Assembly: GCA_016177845.1 (NCBI GenBank)
Contig: JACOUO010000008.1
Coordinates: 62,001 to 126,000, forward strand
DNA from: Deltaproteobacteria bacterium
GTDB taxonomy: Bacteria; Desulfobacterota; GWC2-55-46
Length of the DNA: 64,000 nucleotides
Reading direction: 5' to 3'
Positions 1-8,941 of this stretch are shown here, piece after piece. The position numbers and the translations under genes are program-made. The first letter of the stretch is position 1; the number at the start of each line of letters is the position of its first letter. The notes beneath the pieces are model-generated. The model searched no databases, was not told the DNA's origin, and worked only from the letters and a program-made list of their open reading frames with translations.

Positions 1-88
1 CCTCATCAACAAGCTCAAGGGCCGTTTGAATCGAACCGTTATGATTCACTCCGGCCTCGGCTATTATGAAAGTCCTTTTTCCATTCAA
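1..88 (-). CDS. neuB: N-acetylneuraminate synthase family protein (NeuB/LegI-like), 5' end only
   Basis: The 29 visible residues contain FIIAEAGVNHNG, the N-terminal signature of NeuB-type sialic/legionaminic acid synthases, which condense phosphoenolpyruvate with an N-acyl hexosamine to give a nine-carbon nonulosonic acid. The ORF track missed it because it is cut by the window edge and starts with TTG. AGGAG lies 8 bases upstream of that TTG and overlaps the stop codon of the formyltransferase gene, so the two are translationally adjacent. Position after LegB, LegC and a formyltransferase points to a legionaminic-type rather than a plain sialic product. Only the family call is firm; the catalytic part is outside the window. 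Confidence 0.85.
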   Translation of the reverse strand, partial: MNGKRTFIIAEAGVNHNGSIQTALELVDE

Positions 89-99
89 TGCAAAATCTC

Positions 100-753
100 C
101 TATGGAAGCTTAAGCGGATAAATTTCACCGCCTGATTCGAGATACGCGCCCGGCATCCCCGGATAATCAGTTGCCTTTACCCGTCTTTTTATTTCATCAT
201 CTGCCATATCCTTCGTAACCCGGCAAAGCTCGTCGAGTTCTTTCCTTGTATATGGCTTCCTCTTCCACTGCTCGCTGCTCTGAGGCATAGGCTCTCCGGA
301 GAGCATGATGCGGAATATCCTCACAAATGCCGGATATATATACGCGTAGCATCTCTGCGTTACGGTATAAACCGTATCCCTGTCAAATACAGGGAAACGC
401 TCCACATGAATGATCTTGCCTGTATCCACCTTTCTTTCCATATGATGGACTGTGATACCAAACTCCCTTTCCCCGTTATACACTGCGAAATTCGTGCATC
501 CTATGCCGGGATACTCAGGAGGGCCTGGGTGAAAGTTTATGGCGGCTATCTTTGCATTTTTAAGCACCTCTTCAGGGACTATCCATGGGGAAATATATGA
601 GATAACATAATCAAATTTCCTCTCCTTGAGGTGTTGAGGCAAAAGGTCTCCCCTTTGTCCAAATACTATCTCCGAACCTTCGGCATGCATCCTTACAAGC
701 TCGGCGGCATCCTCTGAGTACGGCTTATGTTTAGCGAGAAAAAGAATTTCCAT
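100..753 (-). CDS. Sugar N-formyltransferase-like protein (methionyl-tRNA formyltransferase fold)
   Basis: The 217-residue protein carries the N10-formyltetrahydrofolate formyltransferase core: NFHPGPPEYPG (the Asn and His of the active site) near residue 73, and a downstream HHMERKVDTGKI segment supplying the catalytic Asp. It is shorter than methionyl-tRNA formyltransferase (about 310 residues) and lacks its C-terminal tRNA-binding domain, as in sugar N-formyltransferases. It lies 27 bases after LegC and directly before NeuB, the place where legionaminic-acid operons often carry an N-acyltransferase. I infer that it formylates an amino group of the nonulosonate precursor. The substrate is not proven by the sequence. 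Confidence 0.75.
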   Translation of the reverse strand: MEILFLAKHKPYSEDAAELVRMHAEGSEIVFGQRGDLLPQHLKERKFDYVISYISPWIVPEEVLKNAKIAAINFHPGPPEYPGIGCTNFAVYNGEREFGITVHHMERKVDTGKIIHVERFPVFDRDTVYTVTQRCYAYIYPAFVRIFRIMLSGEPMPQSSEQWKRKPYTRKELDELCRVTKDMADDEIKRRVKATDYPGMPGAYLESGGEIYPLKLP

Positions 754-780
754 TTTATCCAGACACCCAAAATTGTAATC

Positions 781-1944
781 TTACCTTTTGAAATAATCCT
801 TTACAGCATTTGTTACGAAAGCGATATCCTGTTCAGAGAGGCTTACGCTGCACGGCAAATTAAAGCAGGTCTCATACGCCTCATTTGCCTGCTCTATAAA
901 ATAATTCTGATAATTCTGATACATCCTTAAAGTAGTAAGCGGTTTCCAAAGCGGCCTTACCTGAATGCCGCGCGCCAAAAGGGTTTCCATCAGCCCGGCT
1001 TTATGCTCTTTTGCTGCCTTCAATGTATAAAACCAGAAATTGCTTCTGGCACCCTGCGACTCCCAGACGAGATCGACCTCTTGAAGGCCTGAGAGCATAT
1101 TTTTATAAAGCAGTGCGTTCCTGCGCTTCACCAAGACAAACTCATCGATCCTCTCCATCTGGGCCACCCCTATTGCGGCTTGCACATTAGTAAGGCGATA
1201 GTTATATCCTATGTCGTCATGGTCGTACTCAAAACTGTCGCTTTTTGCCTGTGTAGTCAGATGTTTTATCCTTGCAGCGCGGTCCCGGTCCCCTGTCAAC
1301 ACCATTCCTCCGCCGCCTGTTGTTATTATCTTGTTGCCGTTAAAAGAGAAGCAGGCCATCAAGCCAAAAGAGCCGGTCTTTTTTCCATTCAGCTCTGACC
1401 CGAGGCTTTCAGTCGCATCCTCGATTATGTCTATGTTCCTTTGAGAACAGATTTTTATAAGCTCATCCATTCTTGCCGGATGGCCGAAGACATGGACCGG
1501 GATCACTGCCTTTATTCTTTTTTTAGTTGTTCTGTTGCAGGTAAACCCGTCAGAGCGCTGAAAGCATTCCCTTTCAATAAACTCAGTGAATTTTGAAATA
1601 TCGATGCACAGGGTCTCGGGGTCGCAGTCCATGAATACCGGTGAAGCGCCGCAGTACCTCACTGCGTTTACAGGAGCGATAAATGTAAGGGCAGGCACAA
1701 TGACCTCATCCTGCGGCGAGACTCCGAGCGCCACGAGGCTTATGTGCAAAGCAGAGGTGCCGTTAACAGTAGATACTGCGTACGCGCCTCCTACATACTC
1801 GGCCATCATCTTCTCGAAACGGGAAACATATTCGCCCGCTGAGGAGACCCAGCCGGTATCAAGGCATTCCTTTATGTAGCTCCATTCATTACCCGAGATT
1901 TCAGGCGAAGAGAGCGGAATTTTTTTTTCTATGTCCTCAGACAT
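781..1944 (-). CDS. legC: LegC-family PLP-dependent aminotransferase
   Basis: A 387-residue DegT/DnrJ/EryC1/StrS-fold enzyme. The N-terminal IPLSSPEISGNEW...TGWVSSAG pattern is typical of LegC, which aminates the C4 keto group of UDP-4-keto-6-deoxy-GlcNAc on the way to legionaminic acid. The PLP lysine is in CFSFNGNKIITTGGGG near residue 200, and EDATESLGS supplies the cofactor-stacking aspartate region. The start codon overlaps the LegB stop by eight bases, so the two genes are translationally coupled. Length and motifs are complete. Confidence 0.9.
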   Translation of the reverse strand: MSEDIEKKIPLSSPEISGNEWSYIKECLDTGWVSSAGEYVSRFEKMMAEYVGGAYAVSTVNGTSALHISLVALGVSPQDEVIVPALTFIAPVNAVRYCGASPVFMDCDPETLCIDISKFTEFIERECFQRSDGFTCNRTTKKRIKAVIPVHVFGHPARMDELIKICSQRNIDIIEDATESLGSELNGKKTGSFGLMACFSFNGNKIITTGGGGMVLTGDRDRAARIKHLTTQAKSDSFEYDHDDIGYNYRLTNVQAAIGVAQMERIDEFVLVKRRNALLYKNMLSGLQEVDLVWESQGARSNFWFYTLKAAKEHKAGLMETLLARGIQVRPLWKPLTTLRMYQNYQNYFIEQANEAYETCFNLPCSVSLSEQDIAFVTNAVKDYFKR

Positions 1945-2935
1945 GATATATCTCGTCTTTATAGCCTTTCAGGTTTTCACTTTTCCTGAACCACTCTATT
2001 GTTCTGAGCAGGCCTTCGTCCAAGCTATAGCGCGGAGCCCATCCGGTAAGCCTTCTGAGCTTCTCGGAATTCCCGAGCAGCCTTTCCACCTCGCTCTTCT
2101 CCGGCCTGAGCCTTTGCGCCTCTGCGATAACCTTCGCCTCAGGATTTATTAATTTTATTATGAGCCCTGCAAGCGAACCAATTGAGGTCTCATTCTGAGT
2201 CGCGATATTGACTTCCTCTCCGGCATTGATATCAGAGGCCGCGATGCGTACAAAACCTTCTACCGTGTCTTTGACATAGACGAGATCCCTTGTGGGATGC
2301 AATGAACCAAGCCTTATCTCTTTTTTACCTGAGAGCAATTGTGTGATTATGGCAGGTATCACTGCGCGCGCGGACTGCCTCGGGCCGTAAGTATTGAACG
2401 GCCTTACGATAACAATATTCTGGCCAAAGCTCCGCACAAAGGACTCCGCCAAAAAGTCAGCGGCTATCTTTGTGGCTGAATAAGGCGACTGGCCTTGCCT
2501 GGGATGGGTTTCGTCAATGGGGACATAACGGGCCGTCCCGTACACCTCGGAAGTGGATGTAACGAGCACCTTGCTCACGCAGTGGTCCCTTGATGCCTGT
2601 AGTACGTTCAGAGTACCTTTTATGTTCGTGTCTATGTAGCTGTCAGGAGAATGATAGCTGTAAGGTATGCCTATAAGAGCGGCAAGATGGAATACAGCTT
2701 CAGAACCTTGCACAGCCTTTCTCACTCCATTCGGGTCCCTGATGTCGCCTGTAAATATTTCTACATCTTTGATGGCATTCTTTGGCAGCGAATCAAGCCA
2801 GCCCCAGGAATTGAATGAGTTATAGCAGACAAAGGCCTTGACATGGCAGCCTTCCTCAAGAAGCCTTTCGACAAGATGGCTTCCGATAAAGCCGCATGCC
2901 CCTGTTACCAAAACTTTTTTATTTGAAAGATTCAT
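1937..2935 (-). CDS. legB: LegB-type UDP-N-acetylglucosamine 4,6-dehydratase (NAD-dependent SDR)
   Basis: A 332-residue extended SDR with the NAD-binding GACGFIGSHL motif at residues 12-21, the active-site TSTSEVYG and YSATK (Tyr-x3-Lys), and RPFNTYGPRQ. The N-terminal FVCYNSFNSWGWLD stretch is characteristic of the LegB group of soluble 4,6-dehydratases. It makes UDP-4-keto-6-deoxy-GlcNAc for LegC. AGAGG precedes the ATG, and only 20 bases separate it from the Wza-like gene, so the nonulosonate genes probably share that gene's transcript. Confidence 0.88.
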   Translation of the reverse strand: MNLSNKKVLVTGACGFIGSHLVERLLEEGCHVKAFVCYNSFNSWGWLDSLPKNAIKDVEIFTGDIRDPNGVRKAVQGSEAVFHLAALIGIPYSYHSPDSYIDTNIKGTLNVLQASRDHCVSKVLVTSTSEVYGTARYVPIDETHPRQGQSPYSATKIAADFLAESFVRSFGQNIVIVRPFNTYGPRQSARAVIPAIITQLLSGKKEIRLGSLHPTRDLVYVKDTVEGFVRIAASDINAGEEVNIATQNETSIGSLAGLIIKLINPEAKVIAEAQRLRPEKSEVERLLGNSEKLRRLTGWAPRYSLDEGLLRTIEWFRKSENLKGYKDEIYHV

Positions 2936-2955
2936 TTAAAAAACCTCTTTATATA

Positions 2956-5913
2956 TCAGAACGCCACTAACAAGACGCCTGCAGTGACAGCAATCTGGTA
3001 GAGTATCTGGGTCAGGTCCTTGGTCTCTTTAAGCCAGGCTATCTTGTCTAGCTTCTCGGGGACCACGATCGTATCACCGGGGTCAAGGCGCTGGGCCATG
3101 AGGCTGTTCGTAGTCCAGCTCTTTAAAGAGCTGTCCCATTTTATGCCGGACCATCCCGAACTGTAGCCCAAGGCTGTTCCGTCCACCTTAAGGACATATA
3201 TGTCTTTCTTTTCAGCGTCCCGGGTCAAGCCTCCGGATTTTTTGATATACGACGACATTGTTGCCTTAGGGTCATATACAAAGGCTGTCTGGTTATGCAC
3301 GGAACCTATTACCTGGATCTGGTCAGGCCGGTCCGGGATGACAAGACTGTCTCCTTCTTCCAGTGCCATGTCATACACAGAACCCTTGAACCTCTCAAGC
3401 GTATCGAGGTTTATGCTTATCCTCCCTATAGCCTTGGCAGCTCTCAGCTTAGTCATAAGGGCCATCCTCTGGTCGGCAACACCCTGCAGTTGCTTAGCTT
3501 CATCAGGGGCAAGCGCTTTCTGCATTGATTCGGAAGAGTGCATCAACAGCTTCTGTTCAAACCTGTTTATTGCCTCGTCTATGTTTTTCTGCTGAAGAAG
3601 CCGTACTGATTCCCTGGTGAAAACAACGCCCTTAAGATATGCCCTATCTGTGTACCCTCCTGCCCTCTCTATTACAGAGCTGAGAGTTTCTCCTTTTTTA
3701 ATAAGATATTGCCCCGGGAAAACGACTTCCCCTGTAATGGATACGAACATCTCCTCTTTCCATTCGGGTATCTTCTTAACGTAAAGGCTGTCATGAGGCC
3801 TCAGGGCGACATTATGGGCAGGGTCTCCGGCCATGGCCTTGCCAAGATTTATTTTCCGGTAATTTATGTTGTAGCTCTTACGGCCCTCGACCACGCCTGA
3901 AGCTATCTCGGCTTCTTCAAAAAACGCAGATTCAAGCAGATTGCCAGCCGCAAATACAAGATCGCTCACCCTCCAATTCGAAGCATATTCATAATTTCCG
4001 GGCCTTGTGACCTCACCCTTTATCATTACGAATTGCTTCGGGGACATCTCCCGCACCGAATGAACTACTACCCTGTCCTGCTCTTTCAGCAAAATGTTAT
4101 TTGCCGTATCCGACTCCATTGCCTTGGCAAGGTTCAGCTTCATTGTATTTACGATCTTGGTACCGGGGTCTGTCCTATAGAGCTCAAATTCTTCGAAAGA
4201 GGCGTCTTTTGTAGCGCCTCCCGCAAGCAGGATCAGGTCCTTGATAGTGAAATTCTTCTGCAGCTCAAAATCACATCTCTTGTACCGGACCTCTTTCCCT
4301 GTCTTTTTTTCACCGGCGCTATCTTCGCTATCCCCTTTATCAGCGGTCACAGGTACCATGCCGTTCTCAGTGCTGCATCTTACTTCCCCTTCTATGGTCA
4401 CTTTTGGTTTCTCCCTGAAAAACCACTCCGAAAAAACATAGATGGAATCCTGAGAGGCAAGCGGGAGATTCTCGCCCTGCACACCTGAAAAAAGTTTTCT
4501 GAGATTGAATGGCATGAGCTCAGGCTCCATATTAGGCGGCCTAAGCCTTTTTATGAGACCGTATTCAAGATGTGTCTCGCTGGCAAGATCGCTTTCATTT
4601 TTCAGGATGTCCTTAAGCCTCATCCCGGCCTTGATTTCATATTTGCCGGGTCTTTTGACATTGCCGTGAAGGAAGATAGCGTTTACATCCTTTTCGTTTA
4701 TCGCGGTGATCTTCACAAGGTCGCCATCCTGAAGCTTGAACCTGCCTGCGGCCTTGGTGTCCTTGGCGTTGATATCGATTACAATCCTTTTTTCATTGCC
4801 CTCGAACCTTTCAACCTCAATTCGCTGTGTGTAGGCTGTAGGTATTATTCCCCCGGCAAGCTCAAGGGTACTGGCCAGGTCGGAAATATTGGTCAATTCG
4901 TAAACAGCCGGCCTTTTTATGTTGCCGGCTATTCCCACAAGCGAGCCTACGGTGGGCACGAATATCACATCCCCGTTATGGAGCCTCAGGTCCTTGGATT
5001 TGTCTCCGGTTAAGAGCAGGTCATAGAAATCCATTTTGATAACAGTCTTACTGTCCCTTTTAAGCTCCACCTTTCTTAATGACCCGATTCCGGTAGGGCC
5101 GCCTGACAGCATCAAGGCGTTTGTGAGAGTGGACATCGCGCTTACAGTATAAGCCCCCGGCTTTTTCACCTCACCGAGAACAAAGACCTGGATGCTCCTC
5201 AACCTTCCCATCGTAATGCTTATCTCGGTTCCTATAATATTTTTAACCCGCCGGGTAACGGCTTTCTTCATCTCCTCAAAAGTCATGCCGCTGACATTGA
5301 TTGGCCCTATGTTTGGAAAATGAATCATACCCTCCCTGCTCACAGTAAGGGTATACTGCCCGTTTATCCTGCCCCACACGAGTATATTGATTTCATCATC
5401 CGGCCCTATTATGTAATCAGAAGCTACAGGCAGGTCCTGGGACGAGTTTACAATGGCATTATTGAAAAGGTCATAGCCGAACGGCTTTAATTTAGTGGAG
5501 ACTTCCAATGCGGAGGAATCAGAGATATATCTTTCGAAAAGAGACTCCTCAGGTTTGGAAGGACTGGGAGGCGGGGCTGGGGATTGTTCCTTGTTTTCCT
5601 TTTGCTTTAGTATGGATCTGCCCTTGCCGACTTCTTCCGGCTTTATATCTTTGAACTCATTATTGGTATTGAGCTCATCAAAACCTTCGGGCGTGATTCC
5701 CTTATCAAGACTCTCCTGTGGGATTATGCCGCAATTAATACAAGGCTCTGCTGAAGCGGCGGCTGCAAAGCTTTCCGCGCTTGAAAGCATGATAAGTAAA
5801 ATCAGTACTGTTTGAATGACTGCTGAAAATCTGAAGCGGAGCGGTTTGACCGCCCGTCTTTCAGACCTGTAAAGAACTTTCGAGAAGAAATCTGTAGCTA
5901 CTCCAAAACTCAT
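2956..5913 (-). CDS. Large multi-SLBB polysaccharide export protein (Wza-like)
   Basis: The predicted 985-residue outer-membrane or periplasmic export protein has a signal-like hydrophobic stretch (FSAVIQTVLILLIMLSSAES) after a positively charged N-terminus. A proline-rich linker follows, then a Poly_export domain beginning DYIIGPDDEINILVWG. At least six SLBB-like units come next, each of the GEV..PG.Y type (for example VLGEVKKPGAYTV, LHGNVKRPGKYEI, IKGEVTRPGNYEY, ITGEVVFPGQYLI). A hydrophobic C-terminus (QIAVTAGVLLVAF) ends it. It is more than twice the length of E. coli Wza. I moved the start from the TTG at 5988 to the ATG at 5913, which has AGGGG seven bases upstream. Role: polysaccharide translocation across the outer envelope. 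Confidence 0.85.
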   Translation of the reverse strand: MSFGVATDFFSKVLYRSERRAVKPLRFRFSAVIQTVLILLIMLSSAESFAAAASAEPCINCGIIPQESLDKGITPEGFDELNTNNEFKDIKPEEVGKGRSILKQKENKEQSPAPPPSPSKPEESLFERYISDSSALEVSTKLKPFGYDLFNNAIVNSSQDLPVASDYIIGPDDEINILVWGRINGQYTLTVSREGMIHFPNIGPINVSGMTFEEMKKAVTRRVKNIIGTEISITMGRLRSIQVFVLGEVKKPGAYTVSAMSTLTNALMLSGGPTGIGSLRKVELKRDSKTVIKMDFYDLLLTGDKSKDLRLHNGDVIFVPTVGSLVGIAGNIKRPAVYELTNISDLASTLELAGGIIPTAYTQRIEVERFEGNEKRIVIDINAKDTKAAGRFKLQDGDLVKITAINEKDVNAIFLHGNVKRPGKYEIKAGMRLKDILKNESDLASETHLEYGLIKRLRPPNMEPELMPFNLRKLFSGVQGENLPLASQDSIYVFSEWFFREKPKVTIEGEVRCSTENGMVPVTADKGDSEDSAGEKKTGKEVRYKRCDFELQKNFTIKDLILLAGGATKDASFEEFELYRTDPGTKIVNTMKLNLAKAMESDTANNILLKEQDRVVVHSVREMSPKQFVMIKGEVTRPGNYEYASNWRVSDLVFAAGNLLESAFFEEAEIASGVVEGRKSYNINYRKINLGKAMAGDPAHNVALRPHDSLYVKKIPEWKEEMFVSITGEVVFPGQYLIKKGETLSSVIERAGGYTDRAYLKGVVFTRESVRLLQQKNIDEAINRFEQKLLMHSSESMQKALAPDEAKQLQGVADQRMALMTKLRAAKAIGRISINLDTLERFKGSVYDMALEEGDSLVIPDRPDQIQVIGSVHNQTAFVYDPKATMSSYIKKSGGLTRDAEKKDIYVLKVDGTALGYSSGWSGIKWDSSLKSWTTNSLMAQRLDPGDTIVVPEKLDKIAWLKETKDLTQILYQIAVTAGVLLVAF

Positions 5914-6307
5914 AATAAACCCCTGTAAAAAATAAGGGTCTACCTTGTCCAACCTTGAAACAGAAAAGGTGTCAGGCCGCAAGCCCAATACGGAATTGAC
6001 ATAGCCTGAAAGGAATTTTATTTGGGTTCCTTAATGAAAAAAGAGGAAAGAACTGTAGCAGAAAAAACGGGGAACGAAGAACAATCGAAGGGAAAATCAA
6101 AATGCATTAAACGGGAACCAGAAACAGACTGGATAAAATTTCAAGTTAACAAGATAAACTTTTCTAAAACGGAATTACGCCGGCAATTGCCTCCCATGAA
6201 TCAAAGCTGTAGCTTATTGATACTATATAATATAAAAAATTCCAATTCAAGTTCTTTTTAGCTGCAAGGCCTTGTTAAACCTAACAAAATTTAAAAACCT
6301 TCGAGCG
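5914..6307. other. Intergenic region upstream of the Wza-like gene
   Basis: This 394-base AT-rich gap separates the Wzi-like stop from the Wza-like start. It holds a sigma-70-type promoter for the downstream gene (listed separately) and, just upstream of the -35 box, a perfect inverted repeat TTGTTA-AACC-TAACAA at 6272-6287 that could be an operator or a weak hairpin. The 79-residue plus-strand ORF here has no family features and is not called. A leader of about 300 bases would precede the chosen ATG. Confidence 0.5.
6222..6250 (-). promoter_or_regulatory. Sigma-70-type promoter for the Wza-like/leg genes
   Basis: On the minus strand TTGAAT (6250-6245) is followed after exactly 17 bases by TATAGT (6227-6222). 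Transcription would begin near 6215. It would let the export and nonulosonate genes be expressed independently of the long upstream operon. Confidence 0.55.
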
Positions 6308-7801
6308 TCAGAAGTTATAATCAAGCCCTGCCCATATGCTGTGCGGCGTAAGATTATTTCCTTCAATGCTGTCTATGTTTTTTCGCCAATCAACAGCATA
6401 GCCTGCCGAAAGTTTCAGACCTCGCTCAAACTCCTTTACCCATGAAAACAACGCCGTCCTGTTTTTTGCCTTCACATTATTCTGGAGTCCTGTCGTCTCA
6501 GAATCAAAGCTAAAGATGAAAGAGCCCGGCCTGCCTGCGTTGAGAGTGGCCTCAAAAAAAATATCCCTCGCGTCTGAGCCCATATGATGTCCAATTATTT
6601 CGCCCTTGTATTTGTAGCCTGTAGAATAGATGTGATGCGTATACCAGACTCCGGGCTTATTCTTTACATGATTGTCAGCGTATTCTCCCCTGAGCGCGAG
6701 TTGTTTTGCTCCAATGACCCTGGGCAGATAAACCCCTGCTATGTATCCTATATGGGAAGGCAGCATACCTGCCTCATCTTCCCCTCCTATTTCAGAGTAA
6801 AATACAAAGGGCTGTAAATCCCATGGTATTACCAATTTCACGTCAACCGATGCCAGCTGATTGCCTGGCTCAGAGGCAGAATTCTCATTTCGAGCAAGAA
6901 AGGCATCAACTACTGTCCCGAAGTCAACTTTCCTGCCGCCTCCTCCAAACATTGCAACCCTTGAAAGCCCTACACTAAATAAAGGGTGCGGCTTCAGATC
7001 GAGCCTGAGGCCCGTAAGATACGGTTTGCGTAAATCCCTTTGCGACTCAAGCCTTGTAGCGAATGCCGTAAACTTAAAAGGGCCCAGATAACTGAAAAGC
7101 CAAGGCAGAAGAGTTGGCTCAGGGTTAGTAATTTTTATGAGGTCGAAAGGCTTTGCGTTATTGCTTATAAGAAGAGCTCCATGATACCCCGGTCCCCACC
7201 AGAGGCTTTCTCTTCCAACTGTCAGCTCCATATTCCCGAAGGTCAAAGAGCCGTACCCCTCCAGTACCTCTATTACAGTTCCATCTGTGGCTGTATCTCT
7301 GGCATCTTCCGGATACCTGACCTGCGGGTTAAAAAAAAATGAGAAATTCCTGTTCAGCCTGCCACTCGATACAATGCTCAGGCTGTAATTCGACCCGGAA
7401 GAAAGGTCCTTGCCCCTGTTGTTGTAATTCAATGCGTGAGCAGAATCAGAGGTGTAGGCATACATGGCCTTTGCGGACTCAACCGGATTGAGATAATAGA
7501 TATCCCGGTATTCAATCTCATTTTTAAAATGATCCTTAACCCGCCTGAGCAGTTCCTTGGACTGCGGGCTCATTATAGATTCGTTCTCTGAAGCCTCTGT
7601 GACAAGTCGCGCACCTTCAAGCCTCGTTAAAGGCATGTTCGATAAAAGGCCGCTTTTTATATGCCCTTCAGCTTCAAGCCTATCAAGGGCGCAATAGACC
7701 CAACTTCCTACAGGTACATGAGCGGAATTGCCCGCTTTCCCCTGAGCAGGCAAAAAAAACAGACCGGCCAGGACTATGATTAAAACCCTCAGACAGGGCA
7801 T
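6308..7801 (-). CDS. Wzi-family capsule assembly outer-membrane beta-barrel protein
   Basis: The predicted 497-residue protein has an N-terminal signal peptide (MPCLRVLIIVLAGLFFLPAQGKA). A periplasmic segment follows, then beta-strand-rich sequence with the Wzi-type core TVGRESLWWGPGYHGALL and SNNAKPFDLIKI. Wzi proteins sit in the outer membrane and help anchor or organise capsular polysaccharide. The ORF track begins at 7876, but the ATG at 7801 is preceded by GAGG at a good distance and starts directly with the signal peptide. It lies between the Wzz-like and Wza-like genes, consistent with an export role. Confidence 0.82.
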   Translation of the reverse strand: MPCLRVLIIVLAGLFFLPAQGKAGNSAHVPVGSWVYCALDRLEAEGHIKSGLLSNMPLTRLEGARLVTEASENESIMSPQSKELLRRVKDHFKNEIEYRDIYYLNPVESAKAMYAYTSDSAHALNYNNRGKDLSSGSNYSLSIVSSGRLNRNFSFFFNPQVRYPEDARDTATDGTVIEVLEGYGSLTFGNMELTVGRESLWWGPGYHGALLISNNAKPFDLIKITNPEPTLLPWLFSYLGPFKFTAFATRLESQRDLRKPYLTGLRLDLKPHPLFSVGLSRVAMFGGGGRKVDFGTVVDAFLARNENSASEPGNQLASVDVKLVIPWDLQPFVFYSEIGGEDEAGMLPSHIGYIAGVYLPRVIGAKQLALRGEYADNHVKNKPGVWYTHHIYSTGYKYKGEIIGHHMGSDARDIFFEATLNAGRPGSFIFSFDSETTGLQNNVKAKNRTALFSWVKEFERGLKLSAGYAVDWRKNIDSIEGNNLTPHSIWAGLDYNF

Positions 7802-7925
7802 GCAAGCCTCATTGATGTATTTAATAAATGAATGATTTTTTGCAAAAAACACCCTTGCGAATGGCCATGGACCCATTTTTCAATTATATACCAGAGTACG
7901 AATCCGCGTTGGCTTATTTGGAAAT

Positions 7926-8876
7926 TTAACGGGATTTACTCCTGAACTCCAGCATAAAGGCCAGAAAGACGCCGCTAAATAAAGAAGACACAAAACCTAT
8001 GGTTACGATTTTTTTCCTGTTCGGAAAAATTTTCCTGTCAGCAGATATCGGCGGGTCGATAATTGTAAAAGCGAAGCTTTCCTTCATCTCCGCCATCATG
8101 GAAGTCTCTATCTGCTGCGCTATCAAATTATAGATCTTCTGTCTGATTATAGGGTCTACTGTCCTGCCGAGCTGGTTTTCCAGGTAATTCTTGTTTACCC
8201 CTGCTATCCTTTTTGATTCGCTGCTCATGTGTTCCATGAGCGTTGCCAGCATGCAATCCACAATCCTTGCCGCGACTTCAGGATCTTCATGCCTCGCGGT
8301 AATGGTTATAGTGTTATCCTTAATGTCGTTGCTTATGATCAGAATAGAATTCAGCTTCCTCAAACCATCCCATGTGGTAGGCCCTTGCCCTGCCGCTGCC
8401 TGAACCTTTTTTCCATTATGCGGCTTTATCATGGCAAACGCCGAACCTATGAAATATGACGTGCTCCTTCCTGCCCCTTCATTGGCTTTCTTCCACTCTT
8501 TTTTCTCCTGGTCCCACCTTTCAGGGAAAAACAACGGCAGGAGATCGTTTCTTTTAATGGCGCGCTCACGGAGCACATTAGATTTTAGCAGGTTCAACAG
8601 CTCTGAGATTGAAGCTGAGGCCGGAAGTGAAATACCGGAAAATCCGCCTAACTGTTGAGCGAATGTAGAGAAGCCTGAATTCCCATCCATCTTCCTGTTT
8701 GCAGGAGTGATCACAGCGCTCGACTGATATACATCCTCGATTCGAAGCGAATACACGACAGTCCCCAGGGAAACAAAAACGGAAACAAGCATAATGAGGA
8801 TTTTTCTTTTCCATACCACCTTCCAGTAATCGGCAAGGTTTATCTCCCTTTCGTATGAATTATTTTCACGTTCCAT
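7926..8876 (-). CDS. Wzz/chain-length determinant family protein
   Basis: The 316-residue protein shows the Wzz arrangement: a short cytoplasmic N-terminus (INLADYWKVVWKRK), TM1 (ILIMLVSVFVSLGTVVYSL) and a long periplasmic helical part. TM2 (VTIGFVSSLFSGVFLAFML) precedes a basic tail. No C-terminal tyrosine autokinase domain is attached. Such polysaccharide co-polymerases set chain length and link polymerisation to export. A strong AGGAGG ribosome site precedes the ATG. The gene lies between the CapD-type dehydratase and the Wzi-like protein. Confidence 0.85.
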   Translation of the reverse strand: MERENNSYEREINLADYWKVVWKRKILIMLVSVFVSLGTVVYSLRIEDVYQSSAVITPANRKMDGNSGFSTFAQQLGGFSGISLPASASISELLNLLKSNVLRERAIKRNDLLPLFFPERWDQEKKEWKKANEGAGRSTSYFIGSAFAMIKPHNGKKVQAAAGQGPTTWDGLRKLNSILIISNDIKDNTITITARHEDPEVAARIVDCMLATLMEHMSSESKRIAGVNKNYLENQLGRTVDPIIRQKIYNLIAQQIETSMMAEMKESFAFTIIDPPISADRKIFPNRKKIVTIGFVSSLFSGVFLAFMLEFRSKSR

Positions 8877-8941
8877 CCCAAAAAACCTCCTTCAGTAACA
8901 CTGGTTGAAAATCGAATTTTTTTCCGCAAGCGGCGGACTGT

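Noticed and set aside
6022-6261. 79-residue plus-strand ORF in the Wza leader
   Set aside because: No ribosome site, no domain, low complexity, and it overlaps the promoter on the other strand.
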